Shown one piece after another: positions 26,466 through 35,355 of a stretch of 57,040 bases of DNA. Below the pieces are notes generated by a model. That model was not told the origin of the DNA. It ran no database searches and saw only the letters and a program-made list of their open reading frames with translations. The DNA is from Microbacteriaceae bacterium UBA1487. Its GTDB lineage: Bacteria; Actinomycetota; Actinomycetes; Actinomycetales; Microbacteriaceae. Position 1 is the stretch's first letter; the number at the start of each line of letters is the position of its first letter. Made by a program: the position numbers and the translations under genes. The DNA lies in NCBI GenBank assembly GCA_002325245.1, contig DCRR01000009.1, positions 26,943 to 83,982 of the forward strand, read 5' to 3'.

Positions 26466-27368
26466 ATGACTGTTCCCGCCCCCCACGCCGACGAGCTGGC
26501 CAGGATCCCGGTCCGCGAGAACACTGTTCAGGTGCTGGGAAGCGCGACCCGCTACTGGGAGTACGGTCCCGCGGATGCCCGCGACACGATCGTGATCTGC
26601 CACGGCTACCGCGGTGACCACCACGGTCTCGAACCGGTCATCGCCCTGCTGCCGGAGGTGCGCGTGATCGGGCCCGATCTGCCGGGCTTCGGCGCCTCGA
26701 CCCCGATGACCGAGCGTCCGCACGACATCGCCGGCTACGGCGACTGGTACGCCGGGTTCCTGGACGCGCTGGAGCTTCGCGGTCGCGCGATCGTGCTCGG
26801 GCACTCGTTCGGCTCGATGGTGACCAGTCACGCGGTGGCGGCCGGACTGGACACGCCGGCGCTGATCCTCGTGAACCCGATCTCGAGCGATCCGCTCACC
26901 GGTGCCGGTGCCGGAATCACGCGACTGACGAAGTTCTACTACGACGTCGCGCGCCGGCTTCCCGACCGTCTTGGCCGGGCACTGCTCGGCAGCTGGCTGA
27001 TCGTGCAGTTCATGAGCATGTCGCTCGTGACGACCCCGGACCGTCGGCTGCGCCGCTGGATCCATGAGGAGCACCACCGCTACTTCAGCGGATTCTCCGA
27101 CCCCGCCACGGTCGCCGAGGCCTTCGACGCCTCGCTCAGCACCCAGGTCGGCCTCGCCGCCCCGAGGGTCGCGGTCCCGACCCTCATGATCGCCGGGGGA
27201 GTGGACCGCATCACTCCCGTCGAGGGTCAGCGTGAGACGGTGCAGAAGTTCCCCGATGCGCGCCTGATCGTGTTCCCCGAGGTGGGGCACCTGATCCACT
27301 ACGAGGCGCGCCAGGAGGCGGCAGCAGCGATCCGGGAGTTCCTGGCCGAGCAGCACGATCGGGCCTGA
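26466..27368 (+). CDS. Alpha/beta hydrolase
   Basis: A 300-residue alpha/beta-hydrolase fold protein. The nucleophile elbow is GHSFGS near residue 119, preceded by an oxyanion-loop HGYRGD near 46. The acid is in GGVDRITP near 248, and the catalytic histidine is in GHLIHYE near 275. The substrate is unknown. The start at 26466 is favoured by the upstream TAGGAT box. A glycosyltransferase follows after 4 bp, so the two are probably co-transcribed. Confidence 0.85.
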   Translation: MTVPAPHADELARIPVRENTVQVLGSATRYWEYGPADARDTIVICHGYRGDHHGLEPVIALLPEVRVIGPDLPGFGASTPMTERPHDIAGYGDWYAGFLDALELRGRAIVLGHSFGSMVTSHAVAAGLDTPALILVNPISSDPLTGAGAGITRLTKFYYDVARRLPDRLGRALLGSWLIVQFMSMSLVTTPDRRLRRWIHEEHHRYFSGFSDPATVAEAFDASLSTQVGLAAPRVAVPTLMIAGGVDRITPVEGQRETVQKFPDARLIVFPEVGHLIHYEARQEAAAAIREFLAEQHDRA

Positions 27369-27372
27369 TCAG

Positions 27373-28464
27373 ATGAAGCTCGTCATCGACTGCCGCTACA
27401 CGCGTCTCGGCCATCACGACGGAATCAGCCGCTATGCCGCGCGGGTGACCGAGGCGGTCGCCCGTCGGCATCCCGTCACGATGCTGATCAGCGACGAACG
27501 GCAGCTCGAGATGCTGCCGGATCTGCCCTGGGTGAAGATCTCCTCGCCGACGAGCGTGCGCGAGCTGTTCGTCGCGCGCCAGGTGAACCGGCTGAACCCG
27601 GACGTCGTGTTCACCCCGATGCAGACCATGGGCTCGTGGGGGCGTCGCTACGGGCTCGTCCTGACGCTTCACGACCTGATCTACTACCGCAACCGAACGC
27701 CCCCGCGCGATCTGCCCGCGGTGATCCGGCTGCTCTGGCGGCTGTACCACCTGGCCTGGTGGCCGCAGCGCCTGCTGCTGAACCGCGCCGACGAGGTCGC
27801 GACCGTCTCGGAGACGAGCAAGACGCTCATCGAGCGGCACCGGCTGACGCGGCGCCCGATCACGGTCGTGCGCAATGCCGCCGATCCGGCACCCGGTACA
27901 CCGCGCTCGGCGCCGAGCGGCGACGCCGTCCGCGAACTCGTCTACATGGGCTCGTTCATGCCCTACAAGAACGTGGAGACTCTGGCGCGCGCGCTGCACG
28001 AGCTCTCGGACCACCGCCTGCACCTGATGAGCCGTATCGGCGTTGCCGACCGGGCCCGGCTGACCGAGCTGGCCCCCGACGGCGCGCTCGTCTTCCACGA
28101 CGGTGCGAGCGACGAGGAGTACCGCGCGGTGCTCTCGCGCGCGACGGCGCTGCTCAGCACCTCCCTCGATGAGGGATTCGGGATTCCGCTCGTCGAGGCG
28201 ATGTCGCTCGGCACCCCGGTCGTCGTCAGCGACATCCCGATCTTCCGCGAGATCGGCGGCGAGGCCGCGCGCTTCGTGCCGCCGAAGGATGCCTCCGCCG
28301 TCGCCGCGGCGGTGCGCGAGCTCGCCGACGCCGACACCTGGGCGCGCGCGTCGAGCGCCTCCCGCGCGCAGGCCGCGAACTTCGACTGGGATCGCAGCGC
28401 GGCCGAGCTGCTCGAGCTCGTCGAGCGGGTCGTCAGTCGACGCGCAGCACCTGGGCGCCGCTGA
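27373..28464 (+). CDS. GT4-family glycosyltransferase
   Basis: A 363-residue two-domain glycosyltransferase of the GT4 type. It starts MKLVIDCRYTRLGHHDGISRYA and has the acceptor/donor loop EGFGIPLVEAMSLGTPVV near residue 267 with the E-x7-E pattern. It resembles mannosyl- and other hexosyl-transferases of cell-envelope polymers. Donor and acceptor are not known. It lies 4 bp after the alpha/beta hydrolase, and its 3' end overlaps the convergent deacylase gene by 32 bp. Confidence 0.85.
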   Translation: MKLVIDCRYTRLGHHDGISRYAARVTEAVARRHPVTMLISDERQLEMLPDLPWVKISSPTSVRELFVARQVNRLNPDVVFTPMQTMGSWGRRYGLVLTLHDLIYYRNRTPPRDLPAVIRLLWRLYHLAWWPQRLLLNRADEVATVSETSKTLIERHRLTRRPITVVRNAADPAPGTPRSAPSGDAVRELVYMGSFMPYKNVETLARALHELSDHRLHLMSRIGVADRARLTELAPDGALVFHDGASDEEYRAVLSRATALLSTSLDEGFGIPLVEAMSLGTPVVVSDIPIFREIGGEAARFVPPKDASAVAAAVRELADADTWARASSASRAQAANFDWDRSAAELLELVERVVSRRAAPGRR

Positions 28465-28894
28465 GCTCGACCAGGCGCGCGGGCGCGATCGGGAACACCG
28501 AGAATGCGCTCCCGGCGGCGGCCCACAGCTCCTCCAGCTCGAGAAGCCCCTCGTCGACCAGGGTGCGGATCGGCACCGGATGCCCGAGCGGCGGAACCCC
28601 GCCGATGCTGTAGCCGGTCGCCGACTTCACAAGCGCCGCATCCGCCTTGCCGATCGCCGCGCCGATCCGTGCGCCGAGCGCGGCCGTGTCGACGCGCCGC
28701 GGACCCGAGACCAGCACGAGCAGCGGCTCCCCGTTCGCGACGAAGACGAGGCTCTTCACGATCGCTGCCACCTCGCAGCCGATCGCGGCCGCCGCCTCGG
28801 CCGCCGTGTGCGTGCTCTCGTCGAAGAATCGAACCTCGGGCTCGAGCCCGTGCGGGGCGACCGCGGCGAGAAAGCGCTCGGTGGCGGCGTTCAC
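28433..28894 (-). CDS. YbaK/EbsC-type aminoacyl-tRNA deacylase
   Basis: A 153-residue protein of the YbaK/ProX editing-domain family, which hydrolyses misacylated tRNA such as Cys-tRNA(Pro). Family features are the lysine in AAIVKSLVFVANGE near 45 and the loop YSIGGVPPLGHPVPI near 94. The start is the GTG at 28894, overlapping the phosphatase stop by 4 bp. The 3' end is unusual in overlapping the glycosyltransferase coding region by 32 bp on the opposite strand. Confidence 0.88.
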   Translation of the reverse strand: MNAATERFLAAVAPHGLEPEVRFFDESTHTAAEAAAAIGCEVAAIVKSLVFVANGEPLLVLVSGPRRVDTAALGARIGAAIGKADAALVKSATGYSIGGVPPLGHPVPIRTLVDEGLLELEELWAAAGSAFSVFPIAPARLVELSGAQVLRVD

Positions 28895-29526
28895 GTGAGC
28901 TCGCGATCCCGTGCCTCGACGGCGTTCTGCGCGCTCAGGGCGCCGGTGTCGGCGCCGATCGACTCGAACTCGATCGGGTCATCGAAGGCGATCAGCCGCA
29001 GCGTGCCGTCGATGACGCGGAAGCTGTGCACGGAGCCGTTGGTGATCATGCCGTGCGAGACGCCCGGCTCGGCGACCGAGAGCGCGGCGCGGATCGCACC
29101 ACCGTGGCTCACGACGACGAGCGACTGCCCGAGACGCTGACGAGCCAGCTCGACCAGTGCCGGGACGACGCGTTCGGCGACCTCGTCCCGCGACTCGCGA
29201 CCGGGCACATCCGTGCCCTCGGGGAACCGCTCATCGACCTCGTGGAAGTTGAGCCCCTCGGCGTCGCCGTAGTTGCGCTCGATCACCCCGTCGATCAGCT
29301 CGGGGCCGGGCAGCCCGAGCTCGGCCGCGATCAGGCTGGCGGTCTCCCGGGCGCGCGACAGCGGACTCGAGAGCACCGCATCCCAGCGACGCCGGGCGAG
29401 CAGGGCTCCGGTCGCGCGCGCCTGCGCCCGACCCGTCTCGTTGAGCGGGATGTCAGTGCGACCCTGGATCCGGCGCTCGCGATTCCACTCTGTTTCGCCG
29501 TGGCGGACAAGAAAAAGCTCGGTCAC
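28891..29526 (-). CDS. Histidine phosphatase (phosphoglycerate mutase-like)
   Basis: A 211-residue member of the histidine phosphatase superfamily. The phosphoacceptor motif is LVRHGETEWNRERRIQG at residues 6-22. The second catalytic histidine is in VSHGGAIRAAL near 147. It is the cofactor-independent phosphatase type rather than a glycolytic mutase. The start is the GTG at 29526 with GGGAGA upstream. It is coupled to the deacylase gene; the substrate is unknown. Confidence 0.88.
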   Translation of the reverse strand: MTELFLVRHGETEWNRERRIQGRTDIPLNETGRAQARATGALLARRRWDAVLSSPLSRARETASLIAAELGLPGPELIDGVIERNYGDAEGLNFHEVDERFPEGTDVPGRESRDEVAERVVPALVELARQRLGQSLVVVSHGGAIRAALSVAEPGVSHGMITNGSVHSFRVIDGTLRLIAFDDPIEFESIGADTGALSAQNAVEARDRELT

Positions 29527-29562
29527 AGAAGGTCTCCCAGGCAGCCGGGAGGCGGATCTCGC

Positions 29563-30429
29563 TCAGCCCGCGAGTCGGTCCCGCAGCGCGGTGAGGATCT
29601 CGGACGTGCCCGACTCGATCTTAAGGGTTGCGCGCGCGTCGCCCTTCGTCTGTCCGCGGTTGACGATGACCACCGGCAGGCGCTTCTTGACGGCCTGGTC
29701 GAGCAGACGGATCCCCGAGTTGACCACGAGCGACGAGCCGGCGATCAGGAACGCATCCGACGATCGCACCAGGGCCCGCGCCTCGGTGTACTTCTCGGTC
29801 GGGACGAACTCCCCGAAGAAGACCACCTCGGGCTTGAGCACACCGCCGCACACCGTGCAGTCGGGCACCACCATCTCGTCGACGTGCTCGACGCTGACAT
29901 CGCCGTCGGGGTTCAGCTCGAGCGCCCCCGGCTCGGCAAGCCACGGGTTGGCGGCCGCCATCCGGTCGGCGATGCTGCCGCGGTCGAAGCTCTGCCCGCA
30001 GGTCAGACAGCGCACGCGGTCGAGCGCTCCGTGCAGGTCGACGACGCGACGTGATCCGGCGCGCAGGTGCAGCCCGTCGACGTTCTGGGTGACGAGACCG
30101 TTGACGATGCCCCGGCTCTCCAGGTCGGCCAGCGCGCGATGCCCCGCGTTCGGTGCCGCCGTCGCGAACCGCTGCCAGCCGAGATGGCTGCCGGCCCAGT
30201 AGCGCTGGCGGGCGCGCGAGTCGGCGATGAAGGTCTGGAAGGTCATCGGCGAGCGCACCGGCGCTCCCGTGCCGCGGTAGTCCGGAATACCCGAGTCGGT
30301 GCTCACGCCCGCGCCGGTGAGCACCGAGATCCGCCGCCCCGCGAGCACGTCGAGCACTCGCTCGATGTCGCGAGCGAGATCGCGGTCACCGTCGGCCGGG
30401 GCGGTCGTCGCCACGGGAATCGTCGTCAC
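29563..30429 (-). CDS. Sir2-family NAD-dependent protein deacylase
   Basis: A 288-residue sirtuin that removes acyl groups from lysines at the cost of NAD+. It has the NAD motif GAGVSTDSGIPDYRG near residue 39, the active-site TQNVDGLH near 110 with the catalytic His in DLHG, and zinc-binding CLTC and CTVCGG pairs. The GTG at 30429 is chosen because AGGAGG lies about 5 nt upstream. The earlier GTG at 30435 would overlap that ribosome-binding site. It is divergent from the methyltransferase. Confidence 0.9.
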   Translation of the reverse strand: MTTIPVATTAPADGDRDLARDIERVLDVLAGRRISVLTGAGVSTDSGIPDYRGTGAPVRSPMTFQTFIADSRARQRYWAGSHLGWQRFATAAPNAGHRALADLESRGIVNGLVTQNVDGLHLRAGSRRVVDLHGALDRVRCLTCGQSFDRGSIADRMAAANPWLAEPGALELNPDGDVSVEHVDEMVVPDCTVCGGVLKPEVVFFGEFVPTEKYTEARALVRSSDAFLIAGSSLVVNSGIRLLDQAVKKRLPVVIVNRGQTKGDARATLKIESGTSEILTALRDRLAG

Positions 30430-30525
30430 GCACACCTCCTGTGCCGGTGCCCCCAGCGTACGGCCCCGAGTTTTCCGATATGTTTCCGGGGGCTGTCAGC
30501 CCGGCGAGCGGTGGAGGGATCCGAC

Positions 30526-31329
30526 ATGAAGATCATTCCCATCGGCGACGCCGGTGATGAGCGGCTGCGCGACTATCGGGACCTCACCGACGGCAAGCTG
30601 CGGCGCCTGCTGGAGCCCGCGGGCGGGCTCTATCTGGCTGAGTCCAGCAAGGTGATCGCCCGGTCGCTCGCGGCCGGCCACCGCCCGCGCTCGGTGCTGC
30701 TGCAGCAGAAGTGGCTGCCGGACATCGAGCCGCTGCTGGAGGGCCACGACGTACCCGTCTATCTCGCCGAGCCCGGCGTTCTCGAGGAGCTCACCGGCTT
30801 CGCGATGCACCGCGGAGCGCTCGCGTCGTTCCATCGCCCGGCCCCGCTCGACATCCCCACGCTGCTGGCCTCCGCGCGACGGATCGTCGTGCTCGAGGAC
30901 ATCGTCGATCACACCAACGTGGGCGCGGTGTTCCGTGCCGTCGCCGGACTCGGCGCCGACGCCGTGCTGATCAGTCCCGGCTGCGCGGATCCGCTGTACC
31001 GCCGCTCGGTGCGCGTGAGCATGGGGACCGTGCTGCAGGTGCCGTGGGCGCGGCTCGAGTCCTGGCCGGCAGGTCTCGACCAGCTCCGGGACGCCGGATT
31101 CACCGTTGCGGCGCTCGCACTCGATGACCGGGCGGTCGGACTCGACGAGTTCGCCGCCGATCCGCCCGAGCGCGTGGCCATCCTGCTGGGCACCGAGGGC
31201 GACGGGCTGAGCCGACGCGCGCTCAGCACGGCGGACGTGACGGTCACGATCCCGATGTCGGGCGGCGTGGATTCGCTGAACGTCGCCGCGGCCTCCGCGG
31301 TGGCCCTCTGGGCGCTGCGGGTCGCTTAG
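30526..31329 (+). CDS. SpoU/TrmH-family RNA 2'-O-ribose methyltransferase
   Basis: A 267-residue SPOUT-class methyltransferase with the three knot motifs: EDIVDHTNVGAVFR near 124, LLGTEGDGL near 221, and IPMSGGVDSLNVAAASAVAL near 242. The N-terminal SpoU-substrate-binding domain is present. The RNA target cannot be decided and could be rRNA or tRNA. The ATG at 30526 is used; the ORF extends upstream in frame through the Sir2 gene, but that part is not real. dacA follows after 9 bp. Confidence 0.88.
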   Translation: MKIIPIGDAGDERLRDYRDLTDGKLRRLLEPAGGLYLAESSKVIARSLAAGHRPRSVLLQQKWLPDIEPLLEGHDVPVYLAEPGVLEELTGFAMHRGALASFHRPAPLDIPTLLASARRIVVLEDIVDHTNVGAVFRAVAGLGADAVLISPGCADPLYRRSVRVSMGTVLQVPWARLESWPAGLDQLRDAGFTVAALALDDRAVGLDEFAADPPERVAILLGTEGDGLSRRALSTADVTVTIPMSGGVDSLNVAAASAVALWALRVA

Positions 31330-31332
31330 CAT
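31327..31332 (+). promoter_or_regulatory. -10-like box, leaderless start of the D,D-carboxypeptidase
   Basis: TAGCAT overlaps the methyltransferase stop codon and lies 6 nt before the GTG at 31339. Confidence 0.4.
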
Positions 31333-31338
31333 TGCCGG

Positions 31339-32616
31339 GTGAGCCGGATCGCGACGACTCCGCGACAGCGGCACTCTCGAGCGGTGTATCGACGCCGGCG
31401 CCTGGTCGCGGCGATGATCGCCCTCGCCGTGCTGGCGGTCGGCTTCTATGCGCCGATGACTCTGCTGGCGCCGCTTCCCGCCAGCGCCGCCGCAACGACG
31501 GTTCCCGCGGATGTGACGATCGACGCACCCGACCTCGACTGGCCGGGCTATGGCGCGAGCGCACTCGGCGTCGTCGAGCTGCCCGAGGTGCGCGCCCAGG
31601 ACGGCTCCGAGAAGGCGCTGCCCCTCGCAAGCATCACGAAGGTCGTCACGGCGCTCACGGTGCTGGACGCGCATCCGCTCTCGCTCGGAGATGACGGGCC
31701 CACGATCACGATGAGCTCGGCCGACGTGAGCTACTACTCGCAGCAGCTCGCCATGAACGGCAGCGTCACCGCGGTGGCAGCGGGGGAGCGGTACACCCAG
31801 CGCGACCTGCTCGAGCTGACGCTGATCAAGTCGGCGAACAACTTCGCGACCAGCCTCGCTGTGTGGGCCTTCGGCTCGGAGGACGCCTTCCTGACGGCCG
31901 CCGCGGCGTGGCTCGCGGAGCACGAGCTCGACTCGATCACGATCGTCGAGCCGACCGGAATCGACGACGCGAACGTCGGCACGGTCACGGATCTGATCGA
32001 GCTCGGTCGCCTGGCGCTGGCCGACCCCTTGATGGCCGACATCGTGGGCAGTGCGAGCGAGACGGTGAGCAACCGCGGCACGATCGAGAACACGAACGCG
32101 CTGCTCGGCACCGACGGTGTCGACGGGATCAAGACCGGAACGCTGTACTCGTTCGGTGCGAACCTGCTGTTCTCGGCCGAGCGTGCGATCGAGGGGCGTG
32201 CCGAGCCGGTCACCGTGATCGGCGTGATCCTCGGGGCGCCGGATCACGATGTGCTCAACGACGATGTCGAGGACCTGCTCGACACCGCATTCGCGAACAT
32301 CGCCGCGGTCACCTTGATCGAGCCCGGCATCGAACTCGGTTTGTTGACCACCCGGTGGGAGACCGACACCGCCATCGTCACGACCGACACCGCACAGGCG
32401 CTCGTCTGGGGCGACGCCGTCTTCACGGCGCGCATCGACAACGATCAGGTGACACTCGTCGACGCGGGCGAGAGCGTCGGCACGCTCGTGTTCGAGGGGT
32501 CCGGCGAGAGCACGGCGGTAGAGCTGCGCGTCGGCCTCGCGACGACGTCCGCGCTCGGCGATCCGGGGGCGTGGTGGCGTCTCACGCATCCCGGGCTGAT
32601 CACGGGCGATCCGTAA
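31339..32616 (+). CDS. D-alanyl-D-alanine carboxypeptidase (peptidase S11, low-molecular-weight PBP)
   Basis: A 425-residue exported penicillin-binding protein that would trim the terminal D-Ala from peptidoglycan stem peptides. An Arg-rich N-terminus and a hydrophobic segment at about 22-46 form a signal or anchor. The three active-site motifs are S98-I-T-K101, S165-A-N167 and K265-T-G267. The C-terminal 130 residues form an extra beta-rich region. There is no C-terminal membrane helix. The start is the GTG at 31339. Confidence 0.9.
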   Translation: MSRIATTPRQRHSRAVYRRRRLVAAMIALAVLAVGFYAPMTLLAPLPASAAATTVPADVTIDAPDLDWPGYGASALGVVELPEVRAQDGSEKALPLASITKVVTALTVLDAHPLSLGDDGPTITMSSADVSYYSQQLAMNGSVTAVAAGERYTQRDLLELTLIKSANNFATSLAVWAFGSEDAFLTAAAAWLAEHELDSITIVEPTGIDDANVGTVTDLIELGRLALADPLMADIVGSASETVSNRGTIENTNALLGTDGVDGIKTGTLYSFGANLLFSAERAIEGRAEPVTVIGVILGAPDHDVLNDDVEDLLDTAFANIAAVTLIEPGIELGLLTTRWETDTAIVTTDTAQALVWGDAVFTARIDNDQVTLVDAGESVGTLVFEGSGESTAVELRVGLATTSALGDPGAWWRLTHPGLITGDP

Positions 32617-32622
32617 GCGGGC

Positions 32623-33402
32623 TCAGCTCTCGCGGACGCGCCCCGGTGTCGGCCGCTTCGGCTCGATGAAGTCACCGGAGGACTGGTGCCGAATCCGGCG
32701 CAGGATCCACGGCGCCAGATGCTCGCGCGCCCAGCCGATGTCGTCGATGCGCGCCTGCCGCCACGACTGCGACGGCATCGGCTCGGCCTCGAAAGGCTCG
32801 AGGCTGTTCTCCACATTGAGCGCCGCCAGCACCATCCGGGCGATCGTCTGATGTCCGATGGGGGAGAAGTGCAGGCGGTCGGGCGCCCACATGCGCGGAT
32901 CGGTGAGCTCGCGCAGCGACCACATGTCGGCCACGACGCAGTCGTGCTTCTGCGCGATGGTGCGGAGGTTCTCGTTGTAGATCGCGACCTTGCCCCTGAT
33001 GCGTCCCAGCACCGGCGTGCCGCCGATATCGGGACCGTTGAACAGCACCACCGTGGCGCGATCGCGGCGCAACCGCGCGATGCCGCCTTCGATGCGAGCG
33101 GCGACGTCATCCGGGTCGGTGCGCGGGCGGATGATGTCGTTGCCGCCCGCCGAGATCGTGATCAGGTCGGGCCGCAGTTCGAGGGCCGCATCCACCTGCT
33201 CATCGAGAATCTGCTGCAGCAATCGACCGCGAATCGCCAGATTGGCGTAGGCGAAGTCCTCGGTCTGCTCTGCCAGCACCTCCGCGACACGATCGGCCCA
33301 GCCGCGGTGGCCGCCCGGACTGCGTTCCTCCGGATCCCCGATGCCTTCGGTGAAGGAATCGCCGATGGCGACGTAGCGAGACCACGGGTGCTGCACACTC
33401 AT
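32623..33402 (-). CDS. SGNH/GDSL-family hydrolase
   Basis: A 259-residue SGNH hydrolase (esterase or lipase-like). Block I is AIGDSFTEG with the nucleophile at about S16, block III is SAGGNDIIRP near 91, and block V is DRLHFSPIGH near 180, containing the Asp and His of the triad. No signal peptide is seen, so it is probably cytoplasmic. The ATG at 33402 is preferred, although the ATG at 33426 is also possible and neither has a strong ribosome-binding site. It is convergent with the carboxypeptidase (6-bp gap). Confidence 0.85.
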   Translation of the reverse strand: MSVQHPWSRYVAIGDSFTEGIGDPEERSPGGHRGWADRVAEVLAEQTEDFAYANLAIRGRLLQQILDEQVDAALELRPDLITISAGGNDIIRPRTDPDDVAARIEGGIARLRRDRATVVLFNGPDIGGTPVLGRIRGKVAIYNENLRTIAQKHDCVVADMWSLRELTDPRMWAPDRLHFSPIGHQTIARMVLAALNVENSLEPFEAEPMPSQSWRQARIDDIGWAREHLAPWILRRIRHQSSGDFIEPKRPTPGRVRES

Positions 33403-33607
33403 GCCACTAGCGTGCCCGCGGGACATGCTTTCGGCAAGCGGACCCGCGGATGCGGCCTACACCCTCTCATTCCGCATCCCAGTAACGCACAGCAAAGGCA
33501 CATCAATCGGTCAGCACATTCCGGCTTGACCCTCGTTCGGGGGGCGAGCAGTGTGGAGTTGTCACTTCGAGACCCGGAGTGATTCCTCTATCGACTGGGA
33601 GGTTGAC

Positions 33608-33874
33608 ATGGGGTTCTTGGGATTCCTGTTGCTCGGGCTGATCGCCGGAGCCATCGCGAAGCTCATTCTGCCGGGAAAGCAAGCGGGCGGCTGGCTCGCG
33701 ACGCTTCTGCTCGGCGTTGTGGGGGCACTGCTCGGCGGATGGCTGGGCGGACTCATTTTCGGCGAAGGACTGGAAGAGTTCTTCTCCATCCAGACCTGGC
33801 TTCTCGCCATCGGCGGCTCGATCATCGTGCTGCTGATCTGGGGGCTCGTGACGCGAGGGTCGCGTCGCGCCTGA
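33608..33874 (+). CDS. GlsB/YeaQ/YmgE-family stress-response membrane protein
   Basis: An 88-residue protein with three hydrophobic helices, rich in Gly, starting MGFLGFLLLGLIAGAIAKLI and containing LLGVVGALLGGWLGG. This is the transglycosylase-associated (YeaQ/YmgE) family, small membrane proteins often induced by stress. The ATG at 33608 follows GGGAGG by 5 nt. The 181-bp gap upstream shows a TTGACC at 33526-33531 but no convincing -10 box. Confidence 0.88.
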   Translation: MGFLGFLLLGLIAGAIAKLILPGKQAGGWLATLLLGVVGALLGGWLGGLIFGEGLEEFFSIQTWLLAIGGSIIVLLIWGLVTRGSRRA

Positions 33875-33927
33875 TCATCATCCGCGGGGAGGGCTGCGTC
33901 TTGCCGCTCACGCCCCGCACTGCTTGA

Positions 33928-33960
33928 CTGAGGGCGGTTCCGATTCGGAGCCGCCCTCAG
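33928..33960. terminator. Terminator after the GlsB-type gene
   Basis: A 10-bp perfect stem (CTGAGGGCGG and its complement) with a 13-nt loop that can fold further, followed by a short TTCT. The remaining bases of the 33875-34083 gap show nothing recognisable apart from the dinB promoter candidate. Confidence 0.7.
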
Positions 33961-34054
33961 TTCTGTGCGGAGCTCGACCGCGCGGACGCTCTGAGTCTTC
34001 GGTGGCCGGGGCCTCGACAGCGTCGTCGGGGCCCCTTTCGTCGCGCCCGCACCG

Positions 34055-34077
34055 GTGTCAGCGGGCGGTGGCAGGAT
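34055..34077 (+). promoter_or_regulatory. Candidate PafBC-type (RecA-NDp-like) promoter of dinB
   Basis: GTGTCAGCG, 8 nt, then CAGGAT. Compared with the mycobacterial PafBC promoter pattern TTGTCRGTG-N8-TANNNT, 7 of 9 upstream positions match and the spacing is exact, though the -10 box begins with C. The dinB GTG follows 6 nt later. pafB and pafC are encoded in this window. Confidence 0.3.
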
Positions 34078-34083
34078 AGCCGG

Positions 34084-35322
34084 GTGAGCAAGCAGGATGG
34101 GCGCAACCGGCTGGTCAGCGACGCGCCCGTCGACGACCTGACGGCGACGATCTTGCACGTCGACCTGGATGCTTTCTACGCCTCGGTCGAGCTGCTCGAG
34201 CGCCCCGAGCTCGTCGGCAAACCGGTGATCGTCGGGCACGCGAGCGCGCGCTCGGTGGTGACCGCCGCCAACTACGAGGCGCGCCGATTCGGGGTCAACT
34301 CCGCTATGTCGATGGCGCTCGCCCGGCAGCGCTGCCCGCAGGCGATCGTGCTGGAACCGCACTTCGAGCGCTACCAGCACTACTCCTCGCTGTTCATGGC
34401 GGCGCTCGGCGAGATCTCGCCGCTCGTAGAACCGCTCGGCATCGACGAGGCGTTCGTCGACATCGCGGGCGCGCGCCGGCTGTTCGGAACCCCGTGGCAG
34501 ATCGCCACCCGCCTGCGCACCGCAGTGTTCGAGGCGACCGGTCTCAACGCCACCGTCGGCGCCGCCGCAACGAAGTACGTGGCGAAGCTCGCCTCGGGCC
34601 GCGCGAAGCCGGACGGCCAGCTCATCGTTCCGGCCGCCGAGACGCTCGATTTCCTGCATCCGCAGCCGATCTCCGCCCTCTGGGGCGTCGGCGCCAAGAC
34701 GGAGGAGCAGCTCGCGCGGCTCGGGCTGCGCACGATCGGCGATCTCGCCGAGCTGCCGCTCGACACGCTGCGGCACAGCATCGGCGAAGTCGGCGCGACA
34801 CGCCTTCGAGAGCTCGCCTGGGGTCGCGACCCGCGCGTGGTCGCGCCGGGTCGAGAAGAGAAGTCCGTCGGCCACGAGACGACGTTCGAAACCGATGTGC
34901 TCGACCGCGACGCCATCCACCGCACTCTGCTGCAGCTCGCCGACAGTGTCGGCATTCGCCTGCGCCGGGCCGGGGTCCGCGCCCGCACGGTCAGTCTGAA
35001 GCTCCGCTTCTCCGACTTCACGACGCTCACCCGCTCGCGCACGCTCGCCGATGCCACCGACGTCGGGCGTCGCCTCTCGGAGGAGGCGCGGGCGCTGTAC
35101 GACGGGGCCAACCCGGAGCAGCGCCCCGTGCGACTGGTGGGGGTGCGCGCCGAGCAGCTCACCGGCGACGTCGCCCGGCTCAGCCTGTGGGACGACGATG
35201 AGGCGTGGCGCGAGGCCGAGACGACGATGGACGAGCTCAACGCTCGGTTCGGTGACGGCAGTGTGCGCTCCGCGGCGCTGCTGCGCGGCGCGCGAACGCG
35301 GCGATTCGGCCATGGCGACTGA
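34084..35322 (+). CDS. dinB: DNA polymerase IV (Y family)
   Basis: A 412-residue translesion polymerase. The catalytic carboxylates are in HVDLDAFYASVE near residue 23 and GIDEAFVDIAG near 119. The palm, fingers and little-finger regions are in the usual order. The C-terminus has no obvious QLxLF clamp motif, but it does contain RLSLWDDDE near 372. The GTG at 34084 has no Shine-Dalgarno sequence and follows CAGGAT by 6 nt, so it may be leaderless. It stands 33 bp before the helicase gene. Confidence 0.92.
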   Translation: MSKQDGRNRLVSDAPVDDLTATILHVDLDAFYASVELLERPELVGKPVIVGHASARSVVTAANYEARRFGVNSAMSMALARQRCPQAIVLEPHFERYQHYSSLFMAALGEISPLVEPLGIDEAFVDIAGARRLFGTPWQIATRLRTAVFEATGLNATVGAAATKYVAKLASGRAKPDGQLIVPAAETLDFLHPQPISALWGVGAKTEEQLARLGLRTIGDLAELPLDTLRHSIGEVGATRLRELAWGRDPRVVAPGREEKSVGHETTFETDVLDRDAIHRTLLQLADSVGIRLRRAGVRARTVSLKLRFSDFTTLTRSRTLADATDVGRRLSEEARALYDGANPEQRPVRLVGVRAEQLTGDVARLSLWDDDEAWREAETTMDELNARFGDGSVRSAALLRGARTRRFGHGD

Positions 35323-35341
35323 CGCCGTCGGCGGCGCGCGG

Positions 35342-35347
35342 TATCGT
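35342..35347 (+). promoter_or_regulatory. -10-like box, leaderless start of the helicase
   Basis: TATCGT followed by 8 nt and the GTG at 35356. The 9-mer CCGTCGGCG lies exactly 8 nt upstream, a weak (6 of 9) match to the PafBC pattern. Confidence 0.35.
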
Positions 35348-35355
35348 CTTTTCAA